DNA of 37,456 nucleotides from Sphingobacteriaceae bacterium (lineage in GTDB: Bacteria > Bacteroidota > Bacteroidia > Sphingobacteriales > Sphingobacteriaceae), in the NCBI GenBank assembly GCA_029266635.1, contig JAQSWM010000015.1:1-37456 (forward strand), read 5' to 3'. The notes under the pieces were generated by a model that made no database searches, was not told the origin of the DNA, and worked only from the letters and a program-made list of their open reading frames with translations. A program made the translations under genes and the position numbers. Numbering within the stretch: the first letter of the stretch is position 1; the number at the start of each line of letters is the position of its first letter. Positions 17,220-24,822 of the stretch are shown here, one piece after another.

Positions 17220-17253
17220 ACATTTTCCCCGAATAGGGGCTTTTTATTGTGGC

Positions 17254-17261
17254 CAAAAATA
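17254..17261 (-). promoter_or_regulatory. Candidate -7 element of the argE-argH operon
   Basis: On the minus strand this reads TATTTTTG, a perfect TAnnTTTG. A TTTG lies only 14 bases upstream, shorter than the usual 19-21, so only the -7 half is convincing. It sits 35 bases before the argE start. Confidence 0.3.
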
Positions 17262-17329
17262 GTGTTTTGTTTTTGCAAAAGGCTGATGCAGGCTCGGCAG
17301 ATACTACACATCCACTACCAAAGGAAGGC

Positions 17330-17360
17330 TTTGCTTTTCGACTGCTAAAATGTACTTTTG
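17330..17360 (+). promoter_or_regulatory. Promoter of gcvH, Bacteroidota type
   Basis: TTTG at 17330-17333, a 19-base spacer and TACTTTTG at 17353-17360 make a full match to the Bacteroidota consensus. The expected start of transcription is about 12 bases before the gcvH ATG, so the leader is very short. Confidence 0.6.
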
Positions 17361-17378
17361 ACCACCAAATATAAGCGC

Positions 17379-17759
17379 ATGAATTTTCCAGCAGAACTTA
17401 AGTACACCAAAGACCATGAGTGGGTTAAAGTTGAAGGCAGTGAAGCAACAGTTGGCATAACAGAATTTGCTCAACGCGAGCTAGGCGACATTGTGTATGT
17501 AGACATTAATACTGTGGGCAGTGAAGTGGCTATGGAGGAAGTGTTTGGCACCGTTGAGGCAGTCAAAACCGTTTCAGATCTTTTCATGCCTGTTACAGGA
17601 GAAGTGACTGAGTTCAACAAAAAGCTTGACGCTAATCCCGAGTTGGTTAATTCAGATCCTTACGGCGAGGGTTGGATGGTAAAAATCAAAGTAAGCGATG
17701 CCTCTCAGCTTTCGTCGCTTTTATCTGCGGATGAATATGCAAAGCAGATTGGAGTTTAA
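17379..17759 (+). CDS. gcvH: Glycine cleavage system H protein
   Basis: GcvH carries the lipoyl group that shuttles the aminomethyl moiety between the P, T and L proteins of glycine cleavage. The 126-residue length and the N terminus ([15 protein letters not shown]) are typical. The lipoylation lysine is K63 in [15 protein letters not shown], and the C-terminal [14 protein letters not shown] is also conserved. I start at ATG 17379, because the open upstream TTG lies inside the promoter. gcvP and gcvT are not in the window, which is usual for Bacteroidota. The VanZ-like gene starts on the last base of its stop codon (TAATG). Confidence 0.95.
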   Translation: MNFPAELKYTKDHEWVKVEGSEATVGITEFAQRELGDIVYVDINTVGSEVAMEEVFGTVEAVKTVSDLFMPVTGEVTEFNKKLDANPELVNSDPYGEGWMVKIKVSDASQLSSLLSADEYAKQIGV

Positions 17760-18151
17760 TGTTCCGGACGCTTAAATATCAATATTTAGCAATTTTCTGG
17801 TCAATCTTCATCCTTATTATGTGTGATATTCCCATAGGAGGGGATGGCGTACCGACGTTTTTTGAAGGATTTGACAAGCTAACGCACACAGTATTTTTTT
17901 TCGTGCTATCAGTATTTTTATTTTACGGCAAGATCCTACAACAAAACAGCTATTCATACCGTTTTTTAACCATTGCAAAAATATTCCTGGTTACCGCTCT
18001 GATGGGCGGAGGAATAGAGTTGTTGCAGTGGAAAGTTTTTACCTATCGCTCTGCCGACTGGTGGGACTTTTTCTGTGATATTCTTGGAGTTTGCATGGGC
18101 ATTTTCAGTTATATATTGTTGCATAGACTTCGCTTTGAAAAAAACACTTAA
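17759..18151 (+). CDS. VanZ-like membrane protein
   Basis: A 130-residue protein with about four hydrophobic helices. It has the VanZ-family pattern: FDKLTHTVFFFVLS in the second helix (Asp, Lys and His conserved), GGGIELLQWKVFTYRSADWWDFFCDILG later, where the ExxQ and RxxDxxD elements are the family signature. VanZ was named for low-level teicoplanin resistance, but most members, including those next to gcvH in Bacteroidota, have no proven function. Its ATG overlaps the gcvH stop by one base, so it is cotranscribed with gcvH. Confidence 0.85.
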   Translation: MFRTLKYQYLAIFWSIFILIMCDIPIGGDGVPTFFEGFDKLTHTVFFFVLSVFLFYGKILQQNSYSYRFLTIAKIFLVTALMGGGIELLQWKVFTYRSADWWDFFCDILGVCMGIFSYILLHRLRFEKNT

Positions 18152-18263
18152 ACTTTTCAGCCTGGCTTTCATTGCTATGGTGCTTAGCTCCTGCGGGCTT
18201 TTTCAAAAAAAATGTAACTGCCCGCACTTCTATAAAGCTACCGCTCAGGCAACCGCCCGCTAA
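18135..18263 (+). CDS. Very small lipoprotein (42 residues) with a TTG start
   Basis: A 42-residue reading frame begins at TTG 18135, overlaps the end of the VanZ-like gene by 17 bases, and encodes a textbook lipoprotein signal: KKTLKLF, a hydrophobic core, then the lipobox LSSC followed by GLFQKKCNCPHF. The mature peptide is only about 23 residues and contains a CxCP motif. Similar tiny lipoproteins with a lysine-rich stretch followed by CxCP are, as far as I recall, widespread in Bacteroidota and of unknown function. The alternative is an ATG at 18177, which would destroy the signal peptide. I am fairly confident of the gene and less so of the TTG. Confidence 0.6.
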   Translation: MKKTLKLFSLAFIAMVLSSCGLFQKKCNCPHFYKATAQATAR

Positions 18264-18330
18264 TTCAGCGTGTGCATTTTTGCAAAAAAAAAGCCATAAT
18301 TCCCGACGTTCAACTATCCATATTCATCTA

Positions 18331-18362
18331 TTTGGATTTAATTTAAATAAGGTTTACATTTG
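18331..18362 (+). promoter_or_regulatory. Promoter of feoAB, Bacteroidota type
   Basis: TTTG at 18331-18334, a 20-base spacer and TACATTTG at 18355-18362 give a full match to the consensus. The feoA ATG follows 19 bases after the -7 element. The long A/T-rich stretch between the elements could hold an iron-responsive operator, but I see no clear Fur box. Confidence 0.6.
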
Positions 18363-18380
18363 TTCAGGTTTAGAAAAAAC

Positions 18381-18596
18381 ATGAAGCTATCACAATTAGA
18401 ACCAGGTCAGTCGGGCGTTATTAAAGAGTTCACTGATTTAGATATGTCGGTTAAGTTGATGGAAATGGGATGCCTCCCTGGCGAACCTATCGTTGTTGAA
18501 AGGCTTGCCCCGCTCGGCGATCCCATGGCAATTACAGTTTCTGGTTATCAGTTAAGCCTTCGGAAGCGTGAAGCTTCAACCATTATATTGCAATAG
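18381..18596 (+). CDS. feoA: Ferrous iron transport protein A
   Basis: A 71-residue SH3-like FeoA, a small cytoplasmic partner of FeoB. Typical features are the opening KLSQLEPGQSGVIKEF, the LMEMGCLPGEPIVVERLAPLGDPM core, and ISLRKREA-like end (here YQLSLRKREASTIIL). I start at ATG 18381, because the open upstream codon lies in the promoter's downstream edge. feoB follows 12 bases later. Confidence 0.94.
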   Translation: MKLSQLEPGQSGVIKEFTDLDMSVKLMEMGCLPGEPIVVERLAPLGDPMAITVSGYQLSLRKREASTIILQ

Positions 18597-18608
18597 TGAG
18601 GTGTGTAA

Positions 18609-20720
18609 GTGAATGATGAACTGAAAGTTGCATTAGTCGGAAATCCCAATACAGGAAAATCTACTCTTTTTAATGTTTTAACCGGCCTTCACCAGAAGGT
18701 TGGAAATTTCCCTGGCGTTACCGTCGATAAGAAAATTGGCTATTGCAAACTTCCCGACGGCCGCAGCGCCCAGATTATTGATCTTCCCGGCACGTATAGC
18801 CTGTACCCGAAAAGCAAGGACGAAACCATTGTTTTTGAAGTTCTCGCCGATAAAAGCAACCCAGCTCATCCTGACATTGTCGTTATTGTTGCCGACGCCT
18901 CAAATCTCAAGCGCAACCTGTTGCTTTATACGCAGGTAGCAGATCTCAAAATACCGGTAATCATTGCCCTCAACATGATGGATGTGGCCAGAAAAAATGG
19001 CACAGACATCAATATAGACGATCTTGCGGTCAAGCTCGGCGTTCGCATTGTCCCAATCTCTGCCCGTCAGGATGAAAATGTTAAGGAATTAAAAGAAGCT
19101 ATCGCTTACTCCTCTGTTCTGGCTTTGCAGGAAGATACCATAGAAGTTGAGGCTCTTGCTCCCGGGCTTATCGGGAAAATAAAAGAAGAACTGCAAATAG
19201 ACTTGCCCTATACAGCTCTGCAGCTCGCCCACCAGCACGAGAACCTCCGCTTTTTAACGCCGCAGCAGAGCGACCGCATTGAAGAACTGGAACAGGAATT
19301 CTCCTTCCACTCGTCCAAAGCTCAGGCCGCCGAGACCATTGCCCGCTACAACTTTATCAACGACGTTTTATTCGATACCGTAAAGCATAAAAGCCAGGCG
19401 TACGAAGAAACGATCAGTAACCGGATTGATAAAATACTAACCCACAAAGTCTGGGGCTTTATCATCTTCTTCGGAGTGCTCTTTGCCATTTTCCAAGGCA
19501 TTTTTGCATGGTCGGAATACCCGATGAGCCTCATTGAGCAGCTTTTTGTGTGGCTGGCTGATACCGCACACAGCATTTTGCCTGCAGGGGTTTTCACCGA
19601 TTTGCTTGTCGATGGCGTTTTGGCCGGGCTGAGCGGGGTATTAGTTTTTATCCCGCAAATAGCCATTTTATTCGCCTTCATTTCCGTTCTTGAAGATACC
19701 GGCTACATGGCCAGGGTTACGTTTATGATGGACAAGATCATGCGGAAAGTTGGCTTAAACGGCAAATCTGTTGTTCCGATGATCGGTGGTTTGGCTTGTG
19801 CGGTTCCCTCTATTATGAGTGCCCGCAACATTGAGAACTGGAAAGACCGGATGATCACCATCATGGTAACTCCGCTCATAAGTTGCTCGGCAAGGCTTCC
19901 GGTTTACACAATATTAATTTCGTTGGTAGTTCCCGAAAAGAGAGTTTGGGGCTTCATCAACATGCAAGGGATCGCTTTGATGAGCTTATACATACTAAGC
20001 ATAGTGAGCGCCATTGTGGTTGCCTGGGTGATGAAAAGCCTCATAAAGGCTCGTGACCGGGGATATTTCATCATGGAGCTTCCGGTTTACAGGCTACCGC
20101 GATGGGGGAATGTTGGGCTTACCGTCTTTCAGAAAGTAAAAGCTTTTTTATTCGAAGCCGGAAAAATCATTATTGCGATCTCTATTATTCTTTGGGTGAT
20201 GGCTTCTTACGGGCCACCTGCGAAACAGGCAGCCGCAGAACAGAAGTATAAATCTGCTGAATACCAGAGCTACAGCCCTGAAAAGCTGAAGCTTATTAAA
20301 GATGCAGACAAGCTTGAAAACTCTTATGCAGGTGTTTTAGGAAAAGCCATTGAACCGGCTATAAAACCTTTGGGTTACGACTGGAAGATCGGAATTGCAT
20401 TGATCACCTCCTTTGCTGCCCGCGAAGTTTTTGTTGGCACGATGGCGACCATTTATAGCGTAAACGGTGATGGCTCTAACAACGAATCTGTGCGTGAAAA
20501 AATGCAGAGCGCCCGAAATCCTGAAACGGGTGAACCGGTTTTTACTGTAGCCACATCCTTTTCGCTCATGATATTTTATTTATTTGCGATGCAATGTATG
20601 AGCACGCTTGCCATTGTTTATCGTGAAACAAAGAGCATCAAATGGCCGCTGATGCAATTTGCGTACATGAGTGTTTTGGCGTATTTGGCGAGCCTTATAG
20701 TTTTTCAGGTACTGAAATAA
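18609..20720 (+). CDS. feoB: Ferrous iron transporter B
   Basis: FeoB imports Fe(II) across the inner membrane. The 703-residue protein has the N-terminal G domain with G1 GNPNTGKST (11-19), G3 DLPG (58-61) and G4 NMMD (122-125). The membrane half includes the two gate-like repeats with the conserved cysteine motifs GGLACAVPSIMSARNI and the CSARLPVY region. The start is GTG 18609; nearby ATG codons are in other frames. Length is normal for an unfused FeoB. A toxin-antitoxin pair begins 16 bases after the stop. Confidence 0.97.
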   Translation: MNDELKVALVGNPNTGKSTLFNVLTGLHQKVGNFPGVTVDKKIGYCKLPDGRSAQIIDLPGTYSLYPKSKDETIVFEVLADKSNPAHPDIVVIVADASNLKRNLLLYTQVADLKIPVIIALNMMDVARKNGTDINIDDLAVKLGVRIVPISARQDENVKELKEAIAYSSVLALQEDTIEVEALAPGLIGKIKEELQIDLPYTALQLAHQHENLRFLTPQQSDRIEELEQEFSFHSSKAQAAETIARYNFINDVLFDTVKHKSQAYEETISNRIDKILTHKVWGFIIFFGVLFAIFQGIFAWSEYPMSLIEQLFVWLADTAHSILPAGVFTDLLVDGVLAGLSGVLVFIPQIAILFAFISVLEDTGYMARVTFMMDKIMRKVGLNGKSVVPMIGGLACAVPSIMSARNIENWKDRMITIMVTPLISCSARLPVYTILISLVVPEKRVWGFINMQGIALMSLYILSIVSAIVVAWVMKSLIKARDRGYFIMELPVYRLPRWGNVGLTVFQKVKAFLFEAGKIIIAISIILWVMASYGPPAKQAAAEQKYKSAEYQSYSPEKLKLIKDADKLENSYAGVLGKAIEPAIKPLGYDWKIGIALITSFAAREVFVGTMATIYSVNGDGSNNESVREKMQSARNPETGEPVFTVATSFSLMIFYLFAMQCMSTLAIVYRETKSIKWPLMQFAYMSVLAYLASLIVFQVLK

Positions 20721-20736
20721 AGCTTACCTTTATATT

Positions 20737-21039
20737 ATGACTGCTGATAACATATTGAACTATCTTCAATCTAATACTGCTGTATTAAAGAAATATAAAG
20801 TTAAAAAGATTGGGCTGTTTGGTTCATATGCTAAAGGTTGCCAATCTCAAGATAGCGATATAGACTTTCTGGTTGAATATTTGCCCGGACAAAAATCATT
20901 CGACAACTTCATCTACCTGATTGACCACCTTGAAGCAGGGCTAAACAAAAACGTCGAAGTTATTACCCCTGAATCTATTAGCGATTCTTTTCTAAACCAT
21001 ATCAGGTCCGATTTGAAGTATGTCCAAGTCCGCTATTGA
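20737..21039 (+). CDS. mntA: MntA-type nucleotidyltransferase antitoxin
   Basis: A 100-residue minimal nucleotidyltransferase (MNT). The motif GSx10DxD is exact: G29-S30 then D41 and D43 in GSYAKG...SDIDFLVEY. In the MntA/HepT family this enzyme adds AMP groups to the toxin's conserved tyrosine and so silences it. It overlaps hepT by 20 bases, the usual arrangement. It sits directly behind feoB and ahead of the SprT-like gene on the same strand. By eye its codons are more A/T-rich than those of feoB, consistent with recent arrival. Confidence 0.88.
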   Translation: MTADNILNYLQSNTAVLKKYKVKKIGLFGSYAKGCQSQDSDIDFLVEYLPGQKSFDNFIYLIDHLEAGLNKNVEVITPESISDSFLNHIRSDLKYVQVRY

Positions 21040-21361
21040 GTTCTTAAAGCACATACTTATAGAAGCTGATTACATAGTTCAATCATCAGAAAACAAGGGA
21101 TTCGATGATCTGATGAACGATGCTACGTGGCAAAGGGCAGTAGTTAGAAGCCTTGAAATAATTGGTGAAGCAGCTAAAAAGGTTGATGAAGATTTCCGGC
21201 TCACATATCCACAGGTTGAGTGGCGCTCATTGGCGAGGATGCGGGATAAACTAATTCACCACTATTTTGGTGTGGATTATGAAATAGTCTGGAACATCCT
21301 AATGAATAAAATTCCGGATTTGCAAGCTTCAGTTTCTTTGATAATTGATTCACTGGAGTAA
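21020..21361 (+). CDS. hepT: HepT-type HEPN RNase toxin (DUF86)
   Basis: A 113-residue HEPN-domain protein of the HepT/DUF86 family. The catalytic and target motif Rx4HxY is intact: R75, H80 and Y82 in MRDKLIHHYFGVD. The segment RAVVRSLEIIGEAAKKV is also typical. HepT toxins cleave RNA (tRNA in the studied case) and are neutralised when MntA AMPylates the motif tyrosine. The 20-base overlap with mntA ties their translation together. The intact motif suggests a working toxin. The SprT-like gene starts six bases after its stop. Confidence 0.88.
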   Translation: MSKSAIEFLKHILIEADYIVQSSENKGFDDLMNDATWQRAVVRSLEIIGEAAKKVDEDFRLTYPQVEWRSLARMRDKLIHHYFGVDYEIVWNILMNKIPDLQASVSLIIDSLE

Positions 21362-21367
21362 CTATCA

Positions 21368-21985
21368 GTGGATAAAATTGCCATTCTCTCCAAATACATT
21401 CCCGCTGAAGCTGCGCCAGTCATCGCCCGCTGGATCGACTACTTTCAATGTGATTTTAAGGTTTCACGAAACCGCAACACCAAATACGGAGACTACCGTC
21501 CACCCTACGGCGGGCAAGGACACCGCATCTCAGTAAACTACGACCTAAACCCTTATGCCTTCCTGGTCACAACCGTTCATGAGTTTGCCCACCTGCTCAC
21601 CTGGAACGAATACAAGCAAAAAGCCAAACCGCACGGCCAGGAGTGGAAATCGAACTTTAAAAAGATGATGAATCCATTTTTTGAGAAGGAGGTTTTTCCC
21701 GGCGATGTAAGAAGGGCGATTGTGAGCTATCTTCAAAATCCGTCAGCCTCAAGCTGCACAGACCTGAACCTCTTCCGCGTGCTCAGGGCTTACGACGTCA
21801 AGAAAAGCAATGCAGTTGCCGTGGAGAAGGTTCCGATGAACACCTTGTTCAGTATGAAAAACGGGCGTGTTTTCCGCAAAGAAGCGCTTATCAGAAAGCG
21901 GTACAAATGTACCGAAATAAAAACCGGTCGGGTGTATTTGTTCAATCCGATAGCTGAGGTTTACCCTATCGAGCCTAATAACTAA
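21368..21985 (+). CDS. SprT-like zinc metalloprotease-fold protein
   Basis: A 205-residue SprT-domain protein. The zinc motif HExxH is present (H71, E72, H75 in HEFAHLL), with a likely third ligand H89 in KPHGQEWKS. This is the fold of SPRTN-like proteases that digest DNA-protein crosslinks, although bacterial SprT proteins are barely studied. The zinc ribbon that often follows seems degenerate: the KRYKCTEIKTGRVYLFNP segment keeps one cysteine where two CxxC pairs would be expected. It starts at GTG 21368 and overlaps the convergent E1 gene by 11 bases. Confidence 0.82.
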   Translation: MDKIAILSKYIPAEAAPVIARWIDYFQCDFKVSRNRNTKYGDYRPPYGGQGHRISVNYDLNPYAFLVTTVHEFAHLLTWNEYKQKAKPHGQEWKSNFKKMMNPFFEKEVFPGDVRRAIVSYLQNPSASSCTDLNLFRVLRAYDVKKSNAVAVEKVPMNTLFSMKNGRVFRKEALIRKRYKCTEIKTGRVYLFNPIAEVYPIEPNN

Positions 21986-23951
21986 TTAGTTTTTGAATAC
22001 AATCATCCAGCCGGGATTTGGCAAGAAAATCCTCCTCAAGAGCCTTGTTCATCGGGATGGGCGTATCTAAACTTGCGCATCGCATTACCGGCGCATCTAG
22101 GTAATGGAAACAATGTTCAGCGATCCAGGCGGCAAGCTCACCACCGAAACCGCTTGTGAGCGTATCTTCATGCAGAATAAGCACCCGACTCGTTTTTTTC
22201 ACCGTTGCTTCAACCGCTTCCTGGTCCCAGGGCTGAAGGCTGCGCAGGTCCAATAGATCTGCAGAAACTTCCGGATGCTTGTTCAAATAGCTGAGCGCCC
22301 AATGAACTCCCAGTCCGTATGTAATAATACTCACTTGCTCGCCTTCTTTTATCAGCCGGGCTTTGCCGATCTCTGTAAAATACACCTCATCAGCAACTTG
22401 TTCAGTCAAAGCCCTGTACAGATATTTATGCTCAAAATACAACACCGGATTTGGATCTTCTATCGCCGCAAGCAACAAGCCTTTCGCATCTGAAGGAAAA
22501 GCCGGGCAAACAATTTTTAAACCTGGTGTTTTGGTAAACCAAGCCTCATTGCTTTGTGAGTGAAAAGGTCCTGCGCCCGTGCCCGCTCCGGTAGGCATAC
22601 GCACGACTACATCTGCCTTCTCGCCCCAGCGATAATGCGTTTTAGCGAGATTATTCACCACCTGGTTAAAGCCGCTACTTACAAAATCCGCAAACTGCAT
22701 TTCAACCACTGCCTTGTAGCCGTTTATGGATAAGCCCAGCCCTGCTCCTACAATAGCCGATTCGCAAATGGGCGTGTTCCGCACCCGCTCTTTGCCAAAC
22801 TCAGCAACAAACCCTTCCGTGATTTTGAAAGCACCGCCATACTCGGCGATATCCTGGCCCATAATCACAAGATTGCGGTGGCGCTGCATTCCCTGACGCA
22901 ACCCATCGCTGATAGCATCTAAAAACCGCTTTTCGGATGAGCTTTTTGCAACACCCATTGCCGGAAGGCTAAATGAGGCATAAACATCGCTCAACTCAGT
23001 TTCTGCATTAGCTATCGGCTCTTCTTCGGCGAAAGCCCGCTCTACATCTTTATCAATTTCATGCTTAAAAGCCGACTTAATTTCCTGAATCAGATTGTCG
23101 TTCAGTACCGCTTGCTCCAGCAGATATTCTTCAAATTTGCCGATCGGATCTTTCTTCGACCAATCATCGAGCAGTTCAGTAGGAACATACTTGATACCTG
23201 AAGCTTCCTCGTGCCCCCGCATCCTAAAGGTGGCGCATTCAACTAAGAACGGACGAGGGTTCCCGCGTATATCTTCAGCTATCTGATTAATGGTATGATA
23301 AACCTCCAAGATATTGTTGCCGTCAATCAGCTTACCTTCTATGCCGTAGCCTATCGCCCGATCCACCAAATTTCTGCATCGATACTGTTCATTCGTAGGC
23401 GTCGACAAGCCGTATCCATTGTTTTCGATGAGAAAGATAACCGGCAAATTCCACACTGCCGCTACATTCAACGCTTCGTGGAAATCGCCTTCGCTGGTTG
23501 CGCCTTCACCGGTAAAAACAAGGGTGGCTTTTTTTTCTTTACGAAGCACATCCGCAAGAGCGATCCCGTCCGCCAAAGCCATTTGCGGCCCGAGATGGGA
23601 AATCATTCCGATAATCTTGTACTCCTGAGTACCAAAATGAAAAGAGCGGTCGCGGCCTTTTGTGAAGCCAGTCATCTTTCCCTGCCATTGAGCCATGAGC
23701 CGCAACAGCGGGATTTTGCGTGTGGTAAAAACGCCGAGGTTGCGGTGCATCGGGAGGATGTATTCATCGGCTTTCATGGCTAGCGTGCTGCCCCCAGCGA
23801 TCGCCTCCTGGCCAATCCCCGAAAACCACTTCCCAATCCTGCCCTGCCTGAGCAGGATCAACATCTTTTCCTCTATCATCCTCGGCCAAAGCAGGCTTTT
23901 GTAAAAGTTCAGGAGTTCCTGATCGCTTAAGTGTTTCCGGTCGAAATTCAT
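21975..23951 (-). CDS. 2-oxoacid dehydrogenase E1, fused alpha and beta chains
   Basis: A 658-residue thiamine-diphosphate E1 in which alpha and beta chains are one polypeptide. The alpha part (about residues 1-325) has the TPP motif GEGATSEGDFHEALN through IENNGYG (148-181). The beta part (from about 340) has GQDIAEYGGAFKITEGF, EMQFADF and RMPTGAGTGAGPFHSQSNE. The best match is to branched-chain 2-oxoacid (2-oxoisovalerate) dehydrogenase, which is typical for such fusions in Bacteroidota, though pyruvate as substrate cannot be excluded. The E2 and E3 genes are not here. Confidence 0.92.
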   Translation of the reverse strand: MNFDRKHLSDQELLNFYKSLLWPRMIEEKMLILLRQGRIGKWFSGIGQEAIAGGSTLAMKADEYILPMHRNLGVFTTRKIPLLRLMAQWQGKMTGFTKGRDRSFHFGTQEYKIIGMISHLGPQMALADGIALADVLRKEKKATLVFTGEGATSEGDFHEALNVAAVWNLPVIFLIENNGYGLSTPTNEQYRCRNLVDRAIGYGIEGKLIDGNNILEVYHTINQIAEDIRGNPRPFLVECATFRMRGHEEASGIKYVPTELLDDWSKKDPIGKFEEYLLEQAVLNDNLIQEIKSAFKHEIDKDVERAFAEEEPIANAETELSDVYASFSLPAMGVAKSSSEKRFLDAISDGLRQGMQRHRNLVIMGQDIAEYGGAFKITEGFVAEFGKERVRNTPICESAIVGAGLGLSINGYKAVVEMQFADFVSSGFNQVVNNLAKTHYRWGEKADVVVRMPTGAGTGAGPFHSQSNEAWFTKTPGLKIVCPAFPSDAKGLLLAAIEDPNPVLYFEHKYLYRALTEQVADEVYFTEIGKARLIKEGEQVSIITYGLGVHWALSYLNKHPEVSADLLDLRSLQPWDQEAVEATVKKTSRVLILHEDTLTSGFGGELAAWIAEHCFHYLDAPVMRCASLDTPIPMNKALEEDFLAKSRLDDCIQKLISY

Positions 23952-24061
23952 TAGCTAAACTTACAGTTTTTTACAACTTCTATTCCGGCAGCTATTTAAA
24001 GCTAAAATTCCGCTGGGTGCAAAGAAGTAAAACAGCTTTCGGACGGCATTGTTATTCCAAA

Positions 24062-24820
24062 ATGGCAAAATGGCTACAAGCAGGAATGTGGGGGCTGGTC
24101 TCGGGATCGGCTCTTATAATTGGATCTCTGCTGGGATATTACTTGCGGATTTCCCAAAAAACCGTCGCGATGATCATGGGCTTTGGCGCAGGCGTGCTGA
24201 TTTCGGCATTATCATTCGAGCTGATGGACGAAGCGTACAAGCAGGGCGGCTTTTATGCTACATCGCTGGGATTTATTAGCGGTGGGGTTATCTATTCGGT
24301 TGCAAATTACTTTGTTGCGCATAAAGGCGCTAAACACCGCAAACGCTCAGAGGATCAGCAGCCCTCAGAAGACAAAGACCCCGGCAGCGGACTGGCACTG
24401 GCAATGGGCGCATTGCTCGACGGCATTCCCGAAGCAATTGCTATCGGGATCAGCATGATTGCAGGCGGAGTAGTGAGCCTTGCTACGGTGGCGGCCATTT
24501 TCATTTCCAATATCCCTGAAGGGCTTTCGAGTTCTGCGGGGATGAAAAAGGCAGGCCGCTCCAGGTTGTTTATTTTTGGCGTGTGGGGTTTTATTGCATT
24601 TGTCACCAGCCTTGCCTCTATCCTGGGCTATTCAGTGTTTAGCCACCTCTCACCGAACATTATTTCCGCCACAATGGCGGTAGCAGCAGGAGCTATTTTA
24701 ACCATGCTTTCTGACACCATGATGCCTGAAGCATTTGAAAAGGGGCACAACCTCATTGGGATTATAACTGTGGTAGGATTTCTAAGTGCTTTTATGTTGT
24801 CGAAGCTGGCGGAGCAATAG
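24062..24820 (+). CDS. ZIP-family metal transporter
   Basis: A 252-residue membrane protein with about eight helices. The ZIP signature appears as DGIPEAIAIG in one helix and SNIPEGLSSS in the next, where the His of the usual HN(L/I)PEG is replaced by Ser. A charged, variable loop (HRKRSEDQQPSEDKDPG) lies between helices 3 and 4, as in other ZIP proteins. Family members move zinc, iron or similar divalent metals into the cytoplasm; the substrate cannot be given here. I start at ATG 24062 (MAKWLQAGMWG); a GTG 45 bases upstream is open but adds no membrane segment. Confidence 0.85.
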   Translation: MAKWLQAGMWGLVSGSALIIGSLLGYYLRISQKTVAMIMGFGAGVLISALSFELMDEAYKQGGFYATSLGFISGGVIYSVANYFVAHKGAKHRKRSEDQQPSEDKDPGSGLALAMGALLDGIPEAIAIGISMIAGGVVSLATVAAIFISNIPEGLSSSAGMKKAGRSRLFIFGVWGFIAFVTSLASILGYSVFSHLSPNIISATMAVAAGAILTMLSDTMMPEAFEKGHNLIGIITVVGFLSAFMLSKLAEQ

Positions 24821-24822
24821 CC

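Noticed and set aside
17227-17239. CCCC/GGGG hairpin just upstream of the argE start
   Set aside because: The stem is only four bases and lacks a T tract in the argE direction; it is too weak to call an attenuator.
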